Shown here: positions 10,481-20,589 of the stretch, piece by piece | Numbering within the stretch: the first letter of the stretch is position 1 | How the letters are laid out: every line of letters begins with the position of its first letter | Source: Manis javanica | Taxonomy: Eukaryota > Chordata > Mammalia > Pholidota > Manidae | Direction of reading: 5' to 3' | Assembly: GCF_040802235.1 (NCBI RefSeq) | Contig: NC_133174.1 | Coordinates: forward strand, 84,776,647 to 84,840,646 | Length of the DNA stretch: 64,000 bases | Notes under the pieces: model-generated | What the model was told of the DNA's origin: nothing | Seen by the model: the letters and a program-made list of their open reading frames with translations, nothing else | Database searches by the model: none | Translations under genes and position numbers: made by a program

Positions 10481-11040
10481 AGCTCCATAGATGTGTTAAC
10501 ACATATGGCTGCCTCCCCTATACAACTGCAAGTATAAACCAAGGAAGAATCACTGAAGCTGAGGTTCGGCCACCAGAATAACATCTTGCTACCAGCACCA
10601 ACTGCACTGAAACCCGGAGACTCCATTGAGTGGACATGGCCTTGGACCTTTTGACACATGGACCAATGATGACTGGCTCTCCTGGCACCTTGGGGACAAG
10701 GCCCAGAAGCTGGCCTCCTGTGTATTCCTGGAATAACAACAGAGTGGCCACCAAAGGTCACAGAAGTATATCCTGAATGTCCAGACAGTAGGAGCATCTT
10801 ACCGGGCACTTTTGTTTTATCATTGTGGCCAGTGCATGCACCTCCAGTAGCACTATATATAGACCCTTCAGTAACCCCCATGGGGAAAGGAGTAAAAGTA
10901 TGGTATACTAGACCTGGAAGGGACCCCCTTCCTGCTACAGTCCTATCATAGGACCACTCTCTTGCATGCATCCTACCTGATGGACAAGATTTGCCTATGT
11001 TGTTGGCATTAAAACATGTGTCTTATCACCTCTAAAGTCT
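10481..11040 (+). pseudogene. ERV-A segment after integrase, no env hallmarks
   Basis: Continues in pol-like coding style beyond the integrase core. Trp- and Pro-rich words such as 'SIEWTWPWTF', 'GITTEWPPKV' and 'FVLSLWPVHAPP' are recognisable in one frame with a few stops. ERV-B has the same words at 53290-53830. There is no signal peptide, furin-like site, immunosuppressive-type CX6CC motif or membrane anchor, so I do not call env. It may be an extended integrase C-terminus or a separate domain. I also do not see the motif set of dUTPase. Confidence 0.6.
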
Positions 11041-11050
11041 TTGTGGATTG

Positions 11051-11135
11051 GGAACTTCCTCTATCTTGAGGATTATTATAATTTTGTTATTAGGAACCTC
11101 CTCTGACTTGAGGATTATTATAATTTTTGTTACCT
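11051..11135 (+). repeat. 42-base tandem duplication in ERV-A
   Basis: Two adjacent copies of about 42 bases (11051-11092 and 11093-11135), each containing 'cttgaggattattataattt'. ERV-B has a single related block near 53985-54020, so the duplication belongs to ERV-A. Confidence 0.85.
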
Positions 11136-11280
11136 GTATCAAAATCTTGCTGTATCTTAATGTTTATTATCTCTAAGTTGTTGTTATCCTCTGTTGCTAT
11201 TGTGGAATCTGGTTACAGTGCTCCAGCTTTCCTGCACAGGGACCATTGTGGAAGATTGAAAGCATGTAGATTGTAAGGTG

Positions 11281-11300
11281 AGAATTCTGGAGGGGTGGAG
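11281..11300 (+). other. ERV-A polypurine tract
   Basis: The purine-rich stretch ending GGAGGGGTGGAG directly before the 3' LTR is where the plus-strand primer tract is expected. ERV-B has the counterpart ending CTGGAGTGG. Confidence 0.75.
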
Positions 11301-11600
11301 TGTGGGGAAGTTGGGGTTTCTATGGCCATGATCATCACTGAACTTAAGCCACCTGATGATGTAACTGGCCTGTTGCTAGGCTACCACTTCCACCTTTAGG
11401 CAATAAGCTATTATTGTGCTATATAGAGAGCTTGGCCCGGTGCTCTGGGCAGAGGCAGAGATGCCAGTGCTCGACCCACCACTGGGAGAACAAGCCAGGT
11501 AATAAACCCTTTCACCCCAAAGAATGTTTTGCTGTCAGTTTCTTTGGTGACATTGCATCCATAGCAAACTTACCTGGGGCTGAAACCCATTGGCAAGACA
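11301..11600 (+). repeat. ERV-A 3' LTR
   Basis: Pairs with 5622-5924. It starts TGTGGGGAAGTTGGGG and ends GGCAAGACA, and is followed by ACACC, the right target-site copy. It retains 'ctatatagagagc' and AATAAA. The length is 300 bp. Confidence 0.92.
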
Positions 11601-11949
11601 ACACCTGCTTCCTCCCATCTTCGTCCCTTGTAGAATGGCGACATAGATAAGTGATATGGTGGAAATAAAGTGAAAAAAATTATAGTATGCTATTCTAAAT
11701 GTCAGATGTTGAAAGGTATGTAGGTAAGCCATTACTGTTGTAAGTGGAATCTATTACTAATGTCAGCTCATGTCTCATTTGCAGCACCTGCAATGTGGGC
11801 AGAGAGGAACAGGACATTTTTCTTGGCACATCAAAAAAAAAATACAGTTCAGTTTTTTAATAGTAAGTTGAATGTGCAAAATTGTCATTTTAGTTGGCCC
11901 AAAATGGTTGTTTATTAGCAATTTCATATGCTTCATTATACTAGAAGGG
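11601..11949. other. No feature recognised
   Basis: Contains an A-run near 11832-11841. No supported gene or repeat. Confidence 0.5.
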
Positions 11950-12106
11950 GATGCCCTGCAAGTGTTCAGAGATCATTACAGAGGAAGAGACAAGGTGAAA
12001 ACTGAGCAGGTGGTTGGTATCAAAGTGACGGTGCCTGCAGTCGAAGTCAAACAGTCTGAAGGCGAGGCATGGAGCTGAATAAATGTACAACTCACTCTGA
12101 GAGGAC
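11950..12106 (-). mobile_element. Leader remnant of a class II ERV
   Basis: Sequence immediately downstream, on the minus strand, of a Lys-type primer site, so by position it is the untranslated leader of the truncated element whose LTR lies at 12127-12564. The distal truncation point is uncertain. No gag frame is visible. Confidence 0.5.
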
Positions 12107-12124
12107 GCCCCACGTTGGGCGCCA
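12107..12124 (-). other. Primer-binding site for tRNA-Lys, class II ERV
   Basis: The minus strand reads TGGCGCCCAACGTGGGGC, an 18-base perfect match to the tRNA-Lys1,2 primer site used by betaretrovirus-like elements. It is separated by two bases from the end of the LTR at 12127. Confidence 0.9.
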
Positions 12125-12126
12125 GA

Positions 12127-12564
12127 TGTAATGTGCTGCTCATATTCTTTGGGTGAAATGAGAGAACAAAAAACACAGACAATACAGACAGACAGACAAT
12201 GGCTGCAGCCCCAATGTGGTGCAATACCTTTATTTTTATACTGCCTTTCTCAGACCTCAGCCAAGTGCTATACTCATCTTTCCCATCTCAGGGGGGCAGG
12301 CCAGAGCACCTTGTTGATTTTTCGTAGAAGCTGCCTGGTAAGCAGGGGCAGTGTTTTCACACGTCCTCAAGGTCTCCCTATTTTCAGAGTGAGGCATCTT
12401 GGCTCGTCTTCGAGGACAAAATATGTTTTTGTGGGCAGATAACTTCCAAGGACTGCACCAGTTGTTCTCAAGCTGGTGCTTTCCCATGCTGCATTCAGAC
12501 ATGGGGGAAGGTGCTTTCCCATTTTGCCTACAAACATGTGAGAGGACAAAGGCCGTCCCCTACA
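12127..12564 (-). repeat. Class II (betaretrovirus-like) LTR
   Basis: On the minus strand it starts TGTAGGGGACGGCC (ending at plus 12564) and ends ATTACA (plus 12127). TATAAAAATAAAGG at plus 12229-12243 supplies a TATA box overlapping an AATAAA signal. A GACA microrepeat lies in the presumed R/U5. The 3' end is fixed by the adjacent Lys primer site. The 5' end is inferred from a TG start typical of the class. No partner LTR is in the window, so this is a 5' LTR with a truncated interior. Confidence 0.8.
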
Positions 12565-12939
12565 TCAGAGTCCAGAGAGCTCTACTAGAGCAGAACACAC
12601 ATGGTCTAAATATTCAGGCAGTTTGGTGGTGTTATCTCTGATTACAGGATAGAGACTGAGTTCTCTGCCCTTTTGGAAAGACACTTTTTGACTGGCATAT
12701 GTGTTCTGGTCTCTAGGCTCTAAAAGAGATCGTAAGGGGCTTGATTGATTATAGCACATATTAAACACGTCTTGAAACAGATGTGGATATTCCATGTAGT
12801 TGAATCCTTGACTTAGGTCTACTTGAGGGAAGTTAAGCCCTTCATACAAATAAACATTGATCTAGGTCCTTCTGTTAATCTCTCTCAGCCTCTTATTTCC
12901 AAGTTCTTATTGCAGGTTACAGTTTTTTCATTTGTCTGT
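12565..12939. other. No feature recognised
   Basis: No gene or repeat I can name. The short minus-strand frame at 12565-12849 has no recognisable domain. Confidence 0.45.
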
Positions 12940-13085
12940 TTTCGGGTTAATTTACTTTCTAAATAGACAGTAGCTGTATGAGGATAAACATTTAGTCATT
13001 TTTGTGCATGACTGTATCTCTAGAACTAGTAATATGCCTGCCATTCAATAAATATTTGATGAATGGATGACTGAATGAATGTGGT
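12940..13085 (+). repeat. LINE-2 3' end fragment
   Basis: The sequence 'tgactgtatctctagaacta', then 'cctgccattcaataaatatt' and 'gatgaatggatgactgaatg' is the usual L2 terminal pattern. Confidence 0.7.
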
Positions 13086-13139
13086 TACCATGGGTGATGG
13101 GGAGGGGGTGGGGTGGGTGAAGGGGATACAGGCACAAAT

Positions 13140-13600
13140 TCTCAATCGTAATATAGGTTGGTCACAGGAATGAATTATTTTTAATGGCTCCATAGTATTG
13201 TACTGCAAGGATGTACCACCATAATTTGTGTTACTAATCCCAGTGGATAGATATGAAGTCATCTTAAGTTATATGCTATTATAAACAGTGTTAGAATAAA
13301 CATTTTGTATATTCTATATAAATATTTTTGCATATTTTGCGTATTGTCCCTATGATAGATTCTTGAAAAGGGATATATTTGGATAAAAAGATATGCATTT
13401 TAAGACTTTGGATTCATATTTTCCAAACGTCTTCACATTTTTACTATTTACTAAAACACATGTTTTACCATTTTTACACTCCTATCAACCATGTATGTAT
13501 GAGGGAGCCATTTTTCCCCATAAAGTCATCACTAGGTACTGTTTTTAATCTTTGTTTATTTTGCATAATTTTGTCGCTATTACAGGTATGACATTTTACT
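13140..13600 (-). mobile_element. Old LINE-1 fragment, antisense
   Basis: Shows the antisense L1 ORF2-end/3'UTR signature: 'tggctccatagtattgtact', 'ctattataaacagtgttaga' and 'cctatgatagattcttgaaa'. No intact frame. Confidence 0.65.
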
Positions 13601-13691
13601 CATATGGGCTTTGGAGTCTGAGCTGGATTTAAATCTCAGCTCCACCAATTACCTGTTGTGATACTTGGAGTGAATTACATAAGTGCACCAA

Positions 13692-13740
13692 CCCTTAATT
13701 CCAGGAGGACCAACCATTCCTGTTTGCCTGGAATTAAGGG
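13692..13740. repeat. Perfect 14-bp inverted repeat with 21-base loop
   Basis: CCCTTAATTCCAGG at 13692-13705 and its exact complement CCTGGAATTAAGGG at 13727-13740. The left arm overlaps the outer edge of the MITE-like element and the right arm is inside it. Confidence 0.9.
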
Positions 13741-13812
13741 ATATCCAGGGATTATAGATTTTAAGTGCTAAATTGGAACAGTTATGAACAAACCAGAATG
13801 ATTGGTCATCCT
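13703..13812. mobile_element. MITE-like DNA element with inverted ends
   Basis: About 110 bp with terminal inverted repeats of about 25 bases: AGGAGGACCAACCATTCCTG at the left and the complement of AGGATGACCAATCATTCTGG at the right. The interior is short and non-coding. This looks like an old non-autonomous DNA element inserted into MIR. The exact family is not assigned. Confidence 0.65.
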
Positions 13813-13920
13813 ACATTTCTCATTTGTAAAAATTGAAACAATAGCATTATCTATCTGAAATAATTGTGAGGATTAAGAGATAGTGAATGCTAAGGAGTTA
13901 GTATATAGCTGATAGCAAGA

Positions 13921-14319
13921 ACTTATAAAATATCAAATGTTATTAATGCATCATTACAAGTTCTTAGGATCTTCTGACAGTTACATCCCATTTTATTAAT
14001 AATTATGGCTTTTCAATAAGTTGTGATATCTATCTGGTGGGGTAAATTCCTCTTCATGAATAATTTCTTCCGAAATTTTCTTAGTAGACAAATTTAAAAA
14101 TCACTCTTCAAGACAAAATTTAGAGACATCTAGTTTAGTTCAAAAAATTGTGTTGAGTTTGCATTAAATGTATAGAATAGTTGGAAAAACATGTCTTTCA
14201 TTAATGCAAGATTTAAAAAATTTCACTCAGTAGACCATATAGATTTCTTCATATAGTTTAAATAATTGCTACATATAGCTATTAAGTTTATTGATAGGTA
14301 TTTCATATTTTGAATTGCT
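13921..14319. other. No feature recognised
   Basis: AT-rich, no frame or named repeat. Confidence 0.45.
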
Positions 14320-15150
14320 ACTTTTTATTGATATACAATCTTATATATTAGTTTCAAGTATACAACACAGTGGTTCAACAATTACCCATATTATTAAATC
14401 CTTACCTCCACTAGTGTAGCTACTATCTGTCAACATAGGAGGATGTTACAGAATCATTCTCCATGCTGTACCACTATACCCATGACCAACCTCCATTATG
14501 ATTGAGAATTTTTGTGCCACTTTACTCCCCTCACCCTCCCCAATCCATCCCAACCCCTCCCACATGGTAACTACCAGTCTCTTTTCAGTGTCTATGAGTC
14601 TACTGCTGTTTTGTTCATTCTGTTTTACTTTGTATTTATATTCCACAAATAAGTGAAATCATATGGTATTTGTCCTTCTTCAATGAGTATACCTCTAGAT
14701 CCACCCATGATGCAAATGGAAGGATTTCTTTTCTTTTTATGGCTGAATAATATTCCACTGTGTATATGGACCACATCTCTATCCATACATCTATTGATGA
14801 ACACTTAGATTGCCTCGATATCTTGACTACTGTAAATAAGGCAGCAATAGGCATATGAGTGCATGTGTCTTTTTGAATCAGGAATTTTGATTTCTTTAGG
14901 TAAATTTCTAGAAGTGGAATTGCTGGGTTGAATGGTATTTTTATTTTAATTTTTTGAGGAACCTCCATACTGCTTTCTACAGTGATTGCACCAACTGACA
15001 TTCCCACCAACACTGTAGGAGGGTTCCCTTTTCTCCACATCCTTGCCAAAACTTGTTATTTATTGTCTTTTGGATAATGGCCACTCTGACTGGTGTGAGG
15101 TGATACCTCATTGTGGTTTTGATTTGTATTGCTATTATTAATGTAATACT
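14320..15150 (-). mobile_element. LINE-1 3' end, 5'-truncated (L1-A)
   Basis: The minus strand carries the C-terminal part of ORF2 and the 3'UTR. On the plus strand, 'gtatacaacacagtggttca' and the pyrimidine-rich 'cccctcaccctccccaatcc' mark the 3'UTR, followed by 'ggctgaataatattccactg' and 'aacctccatactgctttcta' of antisense ORF2. The 5' end is truncated near 15150, as is usual for L1 insertions. Confidence 0.88.
14636..15049 (-). pseudogene. ORF2: L1-A ORF2 C-terminal fragment
   Basis: A 137-codon open stretch of the L1 ORF2 C-terminal region. I recognise 'IPFNPAIPLLEIY', 'KDTCTHMPIAALFTV', 'IYTVEYYSAIKRKE' and 'EVYSLKKDKYHMISLICGI', in the order of the L1 C-terminal segment. The endonuclease and reverse transcriptase domains are absent, so it cannot act. 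The initial Met is a chance codon inside the larger frame. Confidence 0.88.
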
Positions 15151-15640
15151 TTTAATTTATATTTTCCTGATCGATGGTGGCACAGATAAAAGGTAGTGCT
15201 TTTTAAATTTTTATTTTGTGAATTCAACTTTTTTGTATTAAAATATTGCAGGTTCCAGAAATATCAGCATCAAATAGAATATTATTGAGAATAATCCTAA
15301 TGAAAACACCCATGTACCTATCACAAGCTTCTGGGAGTAGAACTTTATCCATACCTTTGGCAATCCTACCACTCTATTCTGAACTGAATCTCACTTCCTG
15401 GAACAGAGGAAATCATTATCCTTAGGTTTGAGCCAGTCCTTTCCTTACTTTTCTTATACATTTGCTAGATGTATGTGTATGTGTTCAGACAAAGTGAACA
15501 ATGTATCATTTTTGTGTAAGTGGACTCAAACTGTGTGTATTCTTCTGTGATTTGGTTTTTCTGCTCAACATTTTATTTCTGATGTCAAAATGCTGTAATA
15601 GGAAAGATGACAGGCTTCTTTCTTTTTGGTTATGATTTCT
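15151..15640. other. No clear feature; weak old L1-like text
   Basis: AT-rich. The segment 15200-15600 reads like part of an old antisense L1 ('ttttgtgtaagtggactcaa') but I cannot fix boundaries. Confidence 0.35.
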
Positions 15641-17080
15641 TTCTAACTGGTTGTAGTGAAAAACAAGATGATTTATTCTAAGTTCATCTGAAAAATTAAG
15701 CTGTGTAAATAATGAGGAAAACTCTGAAAAAAAATCAAAAGTAATTGGGAAGGAGGGATTGATGTCCAACATGTTAAAATGTAATATGTTACAATAATTA
15801 GGTCATATTGTCCTGGTACCTGAAAAATTTACTAGAAAGGAAAAACAGGAAAATATTGAGGCCAATAAGAATTTATATATGATAAAAATGGTATTTCAAA
15901 CTACTAGGAGAGTAAGAATTATTTCATAGTGATTGGATGATAGTATAATTTAGGAAAAGTAAGTAGATCCTCCTTCATGTTATGCACCAAAACAAATTCC
16001 AGATGAATTAAGTAGGTATAATACGTTAAGCTATATACAAATAGATGGAAATAAAGAGGATATTGGTCTGGTTGCTAGTTAATGGAGTTCTTTCTAAAAA
16101 GAAAAACAAAAGAAAAAAATGAAGTAAAATACTAATAGATCCAACACAATGAAAAGTTAAAGCTTCCGTAACTTTTTTAAAGCATAAGCATATTGAAAGA
16201 CAAATGAAAAGAAGTGGTAAAAAATTGCCAAATATATATGACAAATAACAACTTTCTCAATATATGTTAATAAAGAGCTCTTATAAATCAATTGCAATTT
16301 AAAAACATGAAAATATGGAAAATTGGTATGAAAATTAAAAACTGAAAAACTTAGATAAAGGTAAGTCCAAGCCACTAATACTGATGTAACTGATAATTAA
16401 TAACAACCTCAAAACATTTTTATATATTAAAATAGTAATAAATTTTAATAACTAGTATTGATGAAATGTATGAAATGAGAATATTCATATACTTCTTGTG
16501 AGAATGTAGACTAGAAATTTCCACCCTGAAAAACAATTTGACAGTATGTATCTAAAATCTTCCTTATTGGTTTGTCCCCTAAATTATAATTCTAAGAAAT
16601 TATGCTATATAAATAATCAATGCTATGCACAAAGATGTAGATGAATATTCAACTAAGCATTGTTTATGTTAACAGGAAATTGGGAAGAATCTACATGTAT
16701 AATATAGAGAATGACTAAATAACTTATAAATACATCCATATTGTAAAATCCTATGCAGCCATTTAAAGAAATGTTTTTCTTTATTATTCTTTATTTATGA
16801 AAAATATTACTTAATAACATGGAAAATGTTTCTAACACATACATAATTTCAAAAGAATATTATAAAAGTTATGTACAGTGTGATTCCAATTTTGTATAAC
16901 AAATGTATTTATATTTATGGACATATACAATACATTATATATAATACATATATATATACACATTGAATGATGAAAAGTATATATATATATATCAAATGTC
17001 AACCTTGGTTATCTCCGGGCTATGGTATTATAGATGACATTAGTTCATGTGTTTTTATTTAAAAATTAGTATTGTAACCA
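15641..17080 (+). mobile_element. Old LINE-1 (L1M-type), sense, 3' part
   Basis: Decayed ORF2 C-terminal and 3' sequence in sense orientation: 'gtataatacgttaagctata', 'cttcttgtgagaatgtagac', 'atcctatgcagccatttaaa' and 'ttaataacatggaaaatgtt'. Frames are fragmentary. Confidence 0.65.
16915..17000. repeat. AT-rich tract with TA runs
   Basis: Two TA-rich runs, around 16947-16960 and 16980-16991, at the end of the old L1. Confidence 0.7.
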
Positions 17081-17820
17081 CACTATAGAACTTAAAATAC
17101 ATTAAAGCCCATGTTTTTCTTTTTCTTTGCCTTGGAATCCAAATTTTCAAAATGTGTGCAAACTCTCACAATTTACTGTGCACATCACATCTTATCACAA
17201 TTTTTTGTTTTCTTGACTTGTTCCTCTTACTGGATTTTGAACTTGATTTATTCATCTCTGTAGATGCAGAGTCTATTACAGGAAGCAAATGGTAAATGCT
17301 TAATGAATATCTTATGAATGAGTAGATAAATTAGTGAGTGAGTGATTGAATGTATGAACATGAAGGCCAATTTTACTGTTGAGCCCAATTTTTATATTTG
17401 GTTACAATGAATCTCCAAATCACATTTTTAGTTTGTTTAAAGACATAACACAGAACTGGTATAGGAAACTACATGATTTTAGTGATAAGTTTACTTAATT
17501 TTTTCTTGACAATTTCACAGCATTTTAACCTAACATTATAGCCACCAATAAATACGTGGTTTCTAAAATCTTACTTTTATAGCTTAAAACTGGCTGACTC
17601 AATTGTGGCAAGAGAATTTAGATGGTCTCAATAAACTTGAATTCCTTATTTTTATTCATTATAATTGTTTTTCTCTCTTTATGTTCATCTAGATAATGTT
17701 AAAGCAAATGTGTACAGTATGAAGATATATTGTAGTTCAGTGCAGTTTTCATGCTAGATCTTTCTTCCTAGATGATCCCTCTCAAAAAGGTTGCATTTAG
17801 AGTAGTTTGGTGAAAAAACA

Positions 17821-17821
<1 letters not shown>
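17081..17821. other. No certain feature; possible L2 end at 17220-17350
   Basis: The stretch 'catctctgtagatgcagagt' to 'cttatgaatgagtagataaa' is reminiscent of an L2 3' end. The rest is unassigned AT-rich sequence. Confidence 0.35.

Positions 17822-17866
<45 letters not shown>
17822..17866. repeat. (TG)n microsatellite
   Basis: An uninterrupted run of TG dinucleotides of about 45 bases. Confidence 0.98.
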
Positions 17867-17868
<2 letters not shown>

Positions 17869-18959
17869 GAAGAATACGAATGGGGAAAAGTTCTTTAGAT
17901 AATTATTCAAACCTTGTGATACACAATTAAATTAATAACAGAATATGATTCTTCCTCAAATTTTAACTAATCATTACTAAATAACCACTTCGTTTTCTTT
18001 CTGATACTGTATCTGATATTTCTTCAATGTGAAGTGTGTGTGTATGTACACTTTAATCAAAATAGCAGCATCTTATTTTTATAACTGGAACATAGATTTC
18101 AAGTTTTTATTCCTTGGGAGAGATACCATTATTTTAAAATGTATTTCCAATTACAATATAGGTACCTAATGAAATGCATTAAAAAAATCTGGTATTTCCT
18201 CAGAAGAAATGTGCTGTGGTTTAAAATGAAGACAAAGAAATTCTATTTTCAGCAACTAATTTCCTTCTCTTCCTTGTACTCCAAGTTTCATACTATTTCT
18301 TCTCAATTCATTATGAGAATGAATTGGGTAAGCCTAGTATCCTGAGAAAGAGTGGAATTTTCATTTTTATTTTGTTAGTAATATGGGTATGAAAAGATAA
18401 GACTTCAAATAGCAACATGATTAGAAACAACAGTGTCCCAAAGAAAGAGAACTTTTGTTCCAAGGAGTATTGTCATGTAAACGGTATCTTGCATTTATTC
18501 ATAGAATGATTTCATGTTTTTAATGCATGGTAATAATCCTGGTTTTAGTGCTTCAACCTGAGCTTTATTGGCTATGTTTGGATTTCCTCTAAGTATATTT
18601 GGCAGCACTGTACCTATATAATTAGTATTTGAAAATAGTTACCTGATAAGTGGAACTAAACCAACAGCAAACAAAAAATGTAACATAATAAGTGAATGAT
18701 TAAAAAGCTTCCTTCAACAGCCCTGCCTTCACTAAGTGGGCATTGAGGACTCGGAGTCTGGCCAGTACCCTCACTCATCTTTGATAACTGCTAATACTTG
18801 GCCCTACAATTTATAAGTTCTTTTTTTGTGACCTTTGCCGACATTAGAGTTCAGCAACATTGCTGCAACCTGAGCTTTGCCATTAGCTAAAATTATTTCA
18901 ACTTAAAAAAAACACACGTTTTTCTTATCAACTAGTTTGCACAATAAGCCACATCCTTT
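17867..18959. other. No feature recognised
   Basis: AT-rich. The 68-codon frame at 18139-18345 has low complexity and no domain. Confidence 0.45.
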
Positions 18960-19179
18960 AAAATGAGCAATTTGATGAGTTTTGACAGTGTTACAGAGCC
19001 ATAAAACCACTACCACAATCAAGATAGAGAGCATTTCTAATACCCTCCCCCAAACTCTTGCTGTCTCCTTGACGTACATCCTTCTCCCAGCTCACATTTC
19101 TTTCCCCTTAAACTCTGAACTCTGTTTCTCTGGTCACAATATGCTCTTTCCCAAGCCCTTACTTCTAACATACCATGTC

Positions 19180-19715
19180 ACAGGTCTTCGGATTGTTAGC
19201 ATCCTCTTAGCTCGACAGATGTCCGGGACATACTATGGTTCGATTTTATGATGGTGTGAAAGCCATCCACAGTACATAAAGTAGAAACTTTGTGTTGATT
19301 CAAAACTTGAAGTAATTTGAATTTGAATCTTTTCCTGGGCTAACAATATGTGGTACAATACCCTCTTAAGATCCTGGGTAGTGCAGCAAGCCAGAGCTCC
19401 CAGTCATGCACATGAACATGGGGTAAACAAATGACATACTTACCACCATTCTGTCCCCAGAGAACCACTCTGTTTTATACTTTTAGTACAGTGGTCAATT
19501 AATTACATGAGATAGTTGAGATTTTACTATAAAATAGGCTTTGTGTGATTTTGCTCAACTGTAGGGGTATCTAAGTGTGCTGAGTTCATTTAATGTAGGC
19601 TAGACTAAGCTATGATGTGTTGTAGATTAGGTGTATTAATTGCAATTTTGATATATGATATTTTGAATTTACAATAGATTTATCAGGATGTAACCCTATT
19701 ATAAGTCAAGAAAGA
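19180..19715 (+). mobile_element. Tigger/pogo-like non-autonomous DNA transposon
   Basis: I recognise the order 'gaaactttgtgttgattcaa', 'cctgggctaacaatatgtgg', 'aaaataggctttgtgtgatt', 'tgtaggctagactaagctat', 'gttgtagattaggtgtatta' and the closing 'ggatgtaaccctattataag', which belongs to an old DNA transposon group of the Tigger type. The family assignment is from memory. Confidence 0.5.
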
Positions 19716-20589
19716 TCTGTACTTCTTTCAGTATGGATCCTTCAGTAACTAGGTAAAATAGTCAAATATCTCAACCACATTATTTCTAGCTGTCTTAATC
19801 TTCTACTGAACTTGCTCTGTCAATCACCAACTCTGCAGCATTCAAATCTTTCCCGTTTCTGCTTTTGGGTGGTAGAGTTCTACTGGAGAAAAAGCACATA
19901 TCCTTTTAGATGGGATCCATTACAAATTTACGGTCTCCAACCTCAGCTGTGCAAAACAGCTCAGCAATTATTTTACTCATCCCTAATTGCTTCTCACTCT
20001 TGTGCCCCTCAGTAACTGTGCTAAATTTTACTAATCTCATTAAGATCCCTGCCCTTTCAGGCCTTCCTTTCAGCAGAGGATTTAGCAGCCTACCTCAGTG
20101 ACATTCTTCAGCATCCCTTCCCTCAACCTTCAAATGTGTTGTTATTTCCACGTATCCCGCCTTGTTTAATTTTGTTTCAGAGGAATATGTGCCCCTGCTC
20201 TATTCCAAGGATAACCTCTCTATGGTGCTCTTGAACTCATATTGTCCATTTCCACTGAGGCTTTGTTTAATTGATTATCCTCTTTTCCCATATATCTAAT
20301 CTCTCTCTCTCCTTCATTTTCTTATCTCTTCTCTCTCTCTCTGTGCCTCTCTCTCTCCTTTTCTCCTAATCACCCTGTGTATGTGCTTATCTGCAATGAC
20401 AATTACATCTACAGATCAAAAAGAAAATTTCTACTAATCCTCACTTCTTTTATTAGCTGTTGTACAATTTCTCTTCTTCAACATACAGACCCATTGAAAA
20501 ACTAGTCTATTAGGTTCACTACTCTACTTCCTTACCCACACTTGCTTCTCATTTTACTGTATTGTGGTTTCTACCATTATCACCCATCA
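19716..20589. other. Unassigned, with a CT-rich tract at 20296-20358
   Basis: Contains an imperfect (CT)n tract. The two overlapping short frames at 19812-20101 are not recognisable proteins. Confidence 0.5.

Larger units (their letters stand above)
5622..11600 (+). mobile_element. ERV-A: complete defective env-less provirus
   Basis: A 6.0-kb provirus bounded by LTRs at 5622-5924 and 11301-11600, both starting TGTGGGGAAG and ending AGACA. The flanks are ATACC and ACACC, a 5-bp target duplication with one change. Internal order is primer site, gag, protease, reverse transcriptase, RNase H, integrase, a further segment, then a purine tract. The two LTRs differ by very roughly 35 positions counted by eye (about 12%), so the insertion is old. 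The Ser-type primer site, gag-pro-pol plan and lack of env resemble HERV-S/ERV-L-like class III elements. That class is inferred from motifs, not from a search. All frames are broken. Confidence 0.92.
13600..13920 (+). repeat. MIR SINE split by a short palindromic element
   Basis: The left part has 'ctttggagtctgagctggat' and 'caattacctgttgtgatact'. The right part has 'ctcatttgtaaaaattgaaa', 'aataattgtgaggattaaga' and 'gagttagtatatagctgata'. Together they form one MIR in sense orientation, interrupted between about 13690 and 13812. Confidence 0.75.

Noticed and set aside
10201..10971. 256-codon minus-strand frame, the longest in the window, as a host gene
   Set aside because: It lies entirely opposite ERV-A integrase and the following segment, has no recognisable domain, and is explained at least in part by the sense coding pattern. 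Kept only as a finding to test.
10481..11040. env gene of ERV-A
   Set aside because: No signal peptide, cleavage site, CX6CC-type motif or membrane anchor can be seen, and the wording continues the style of pol.
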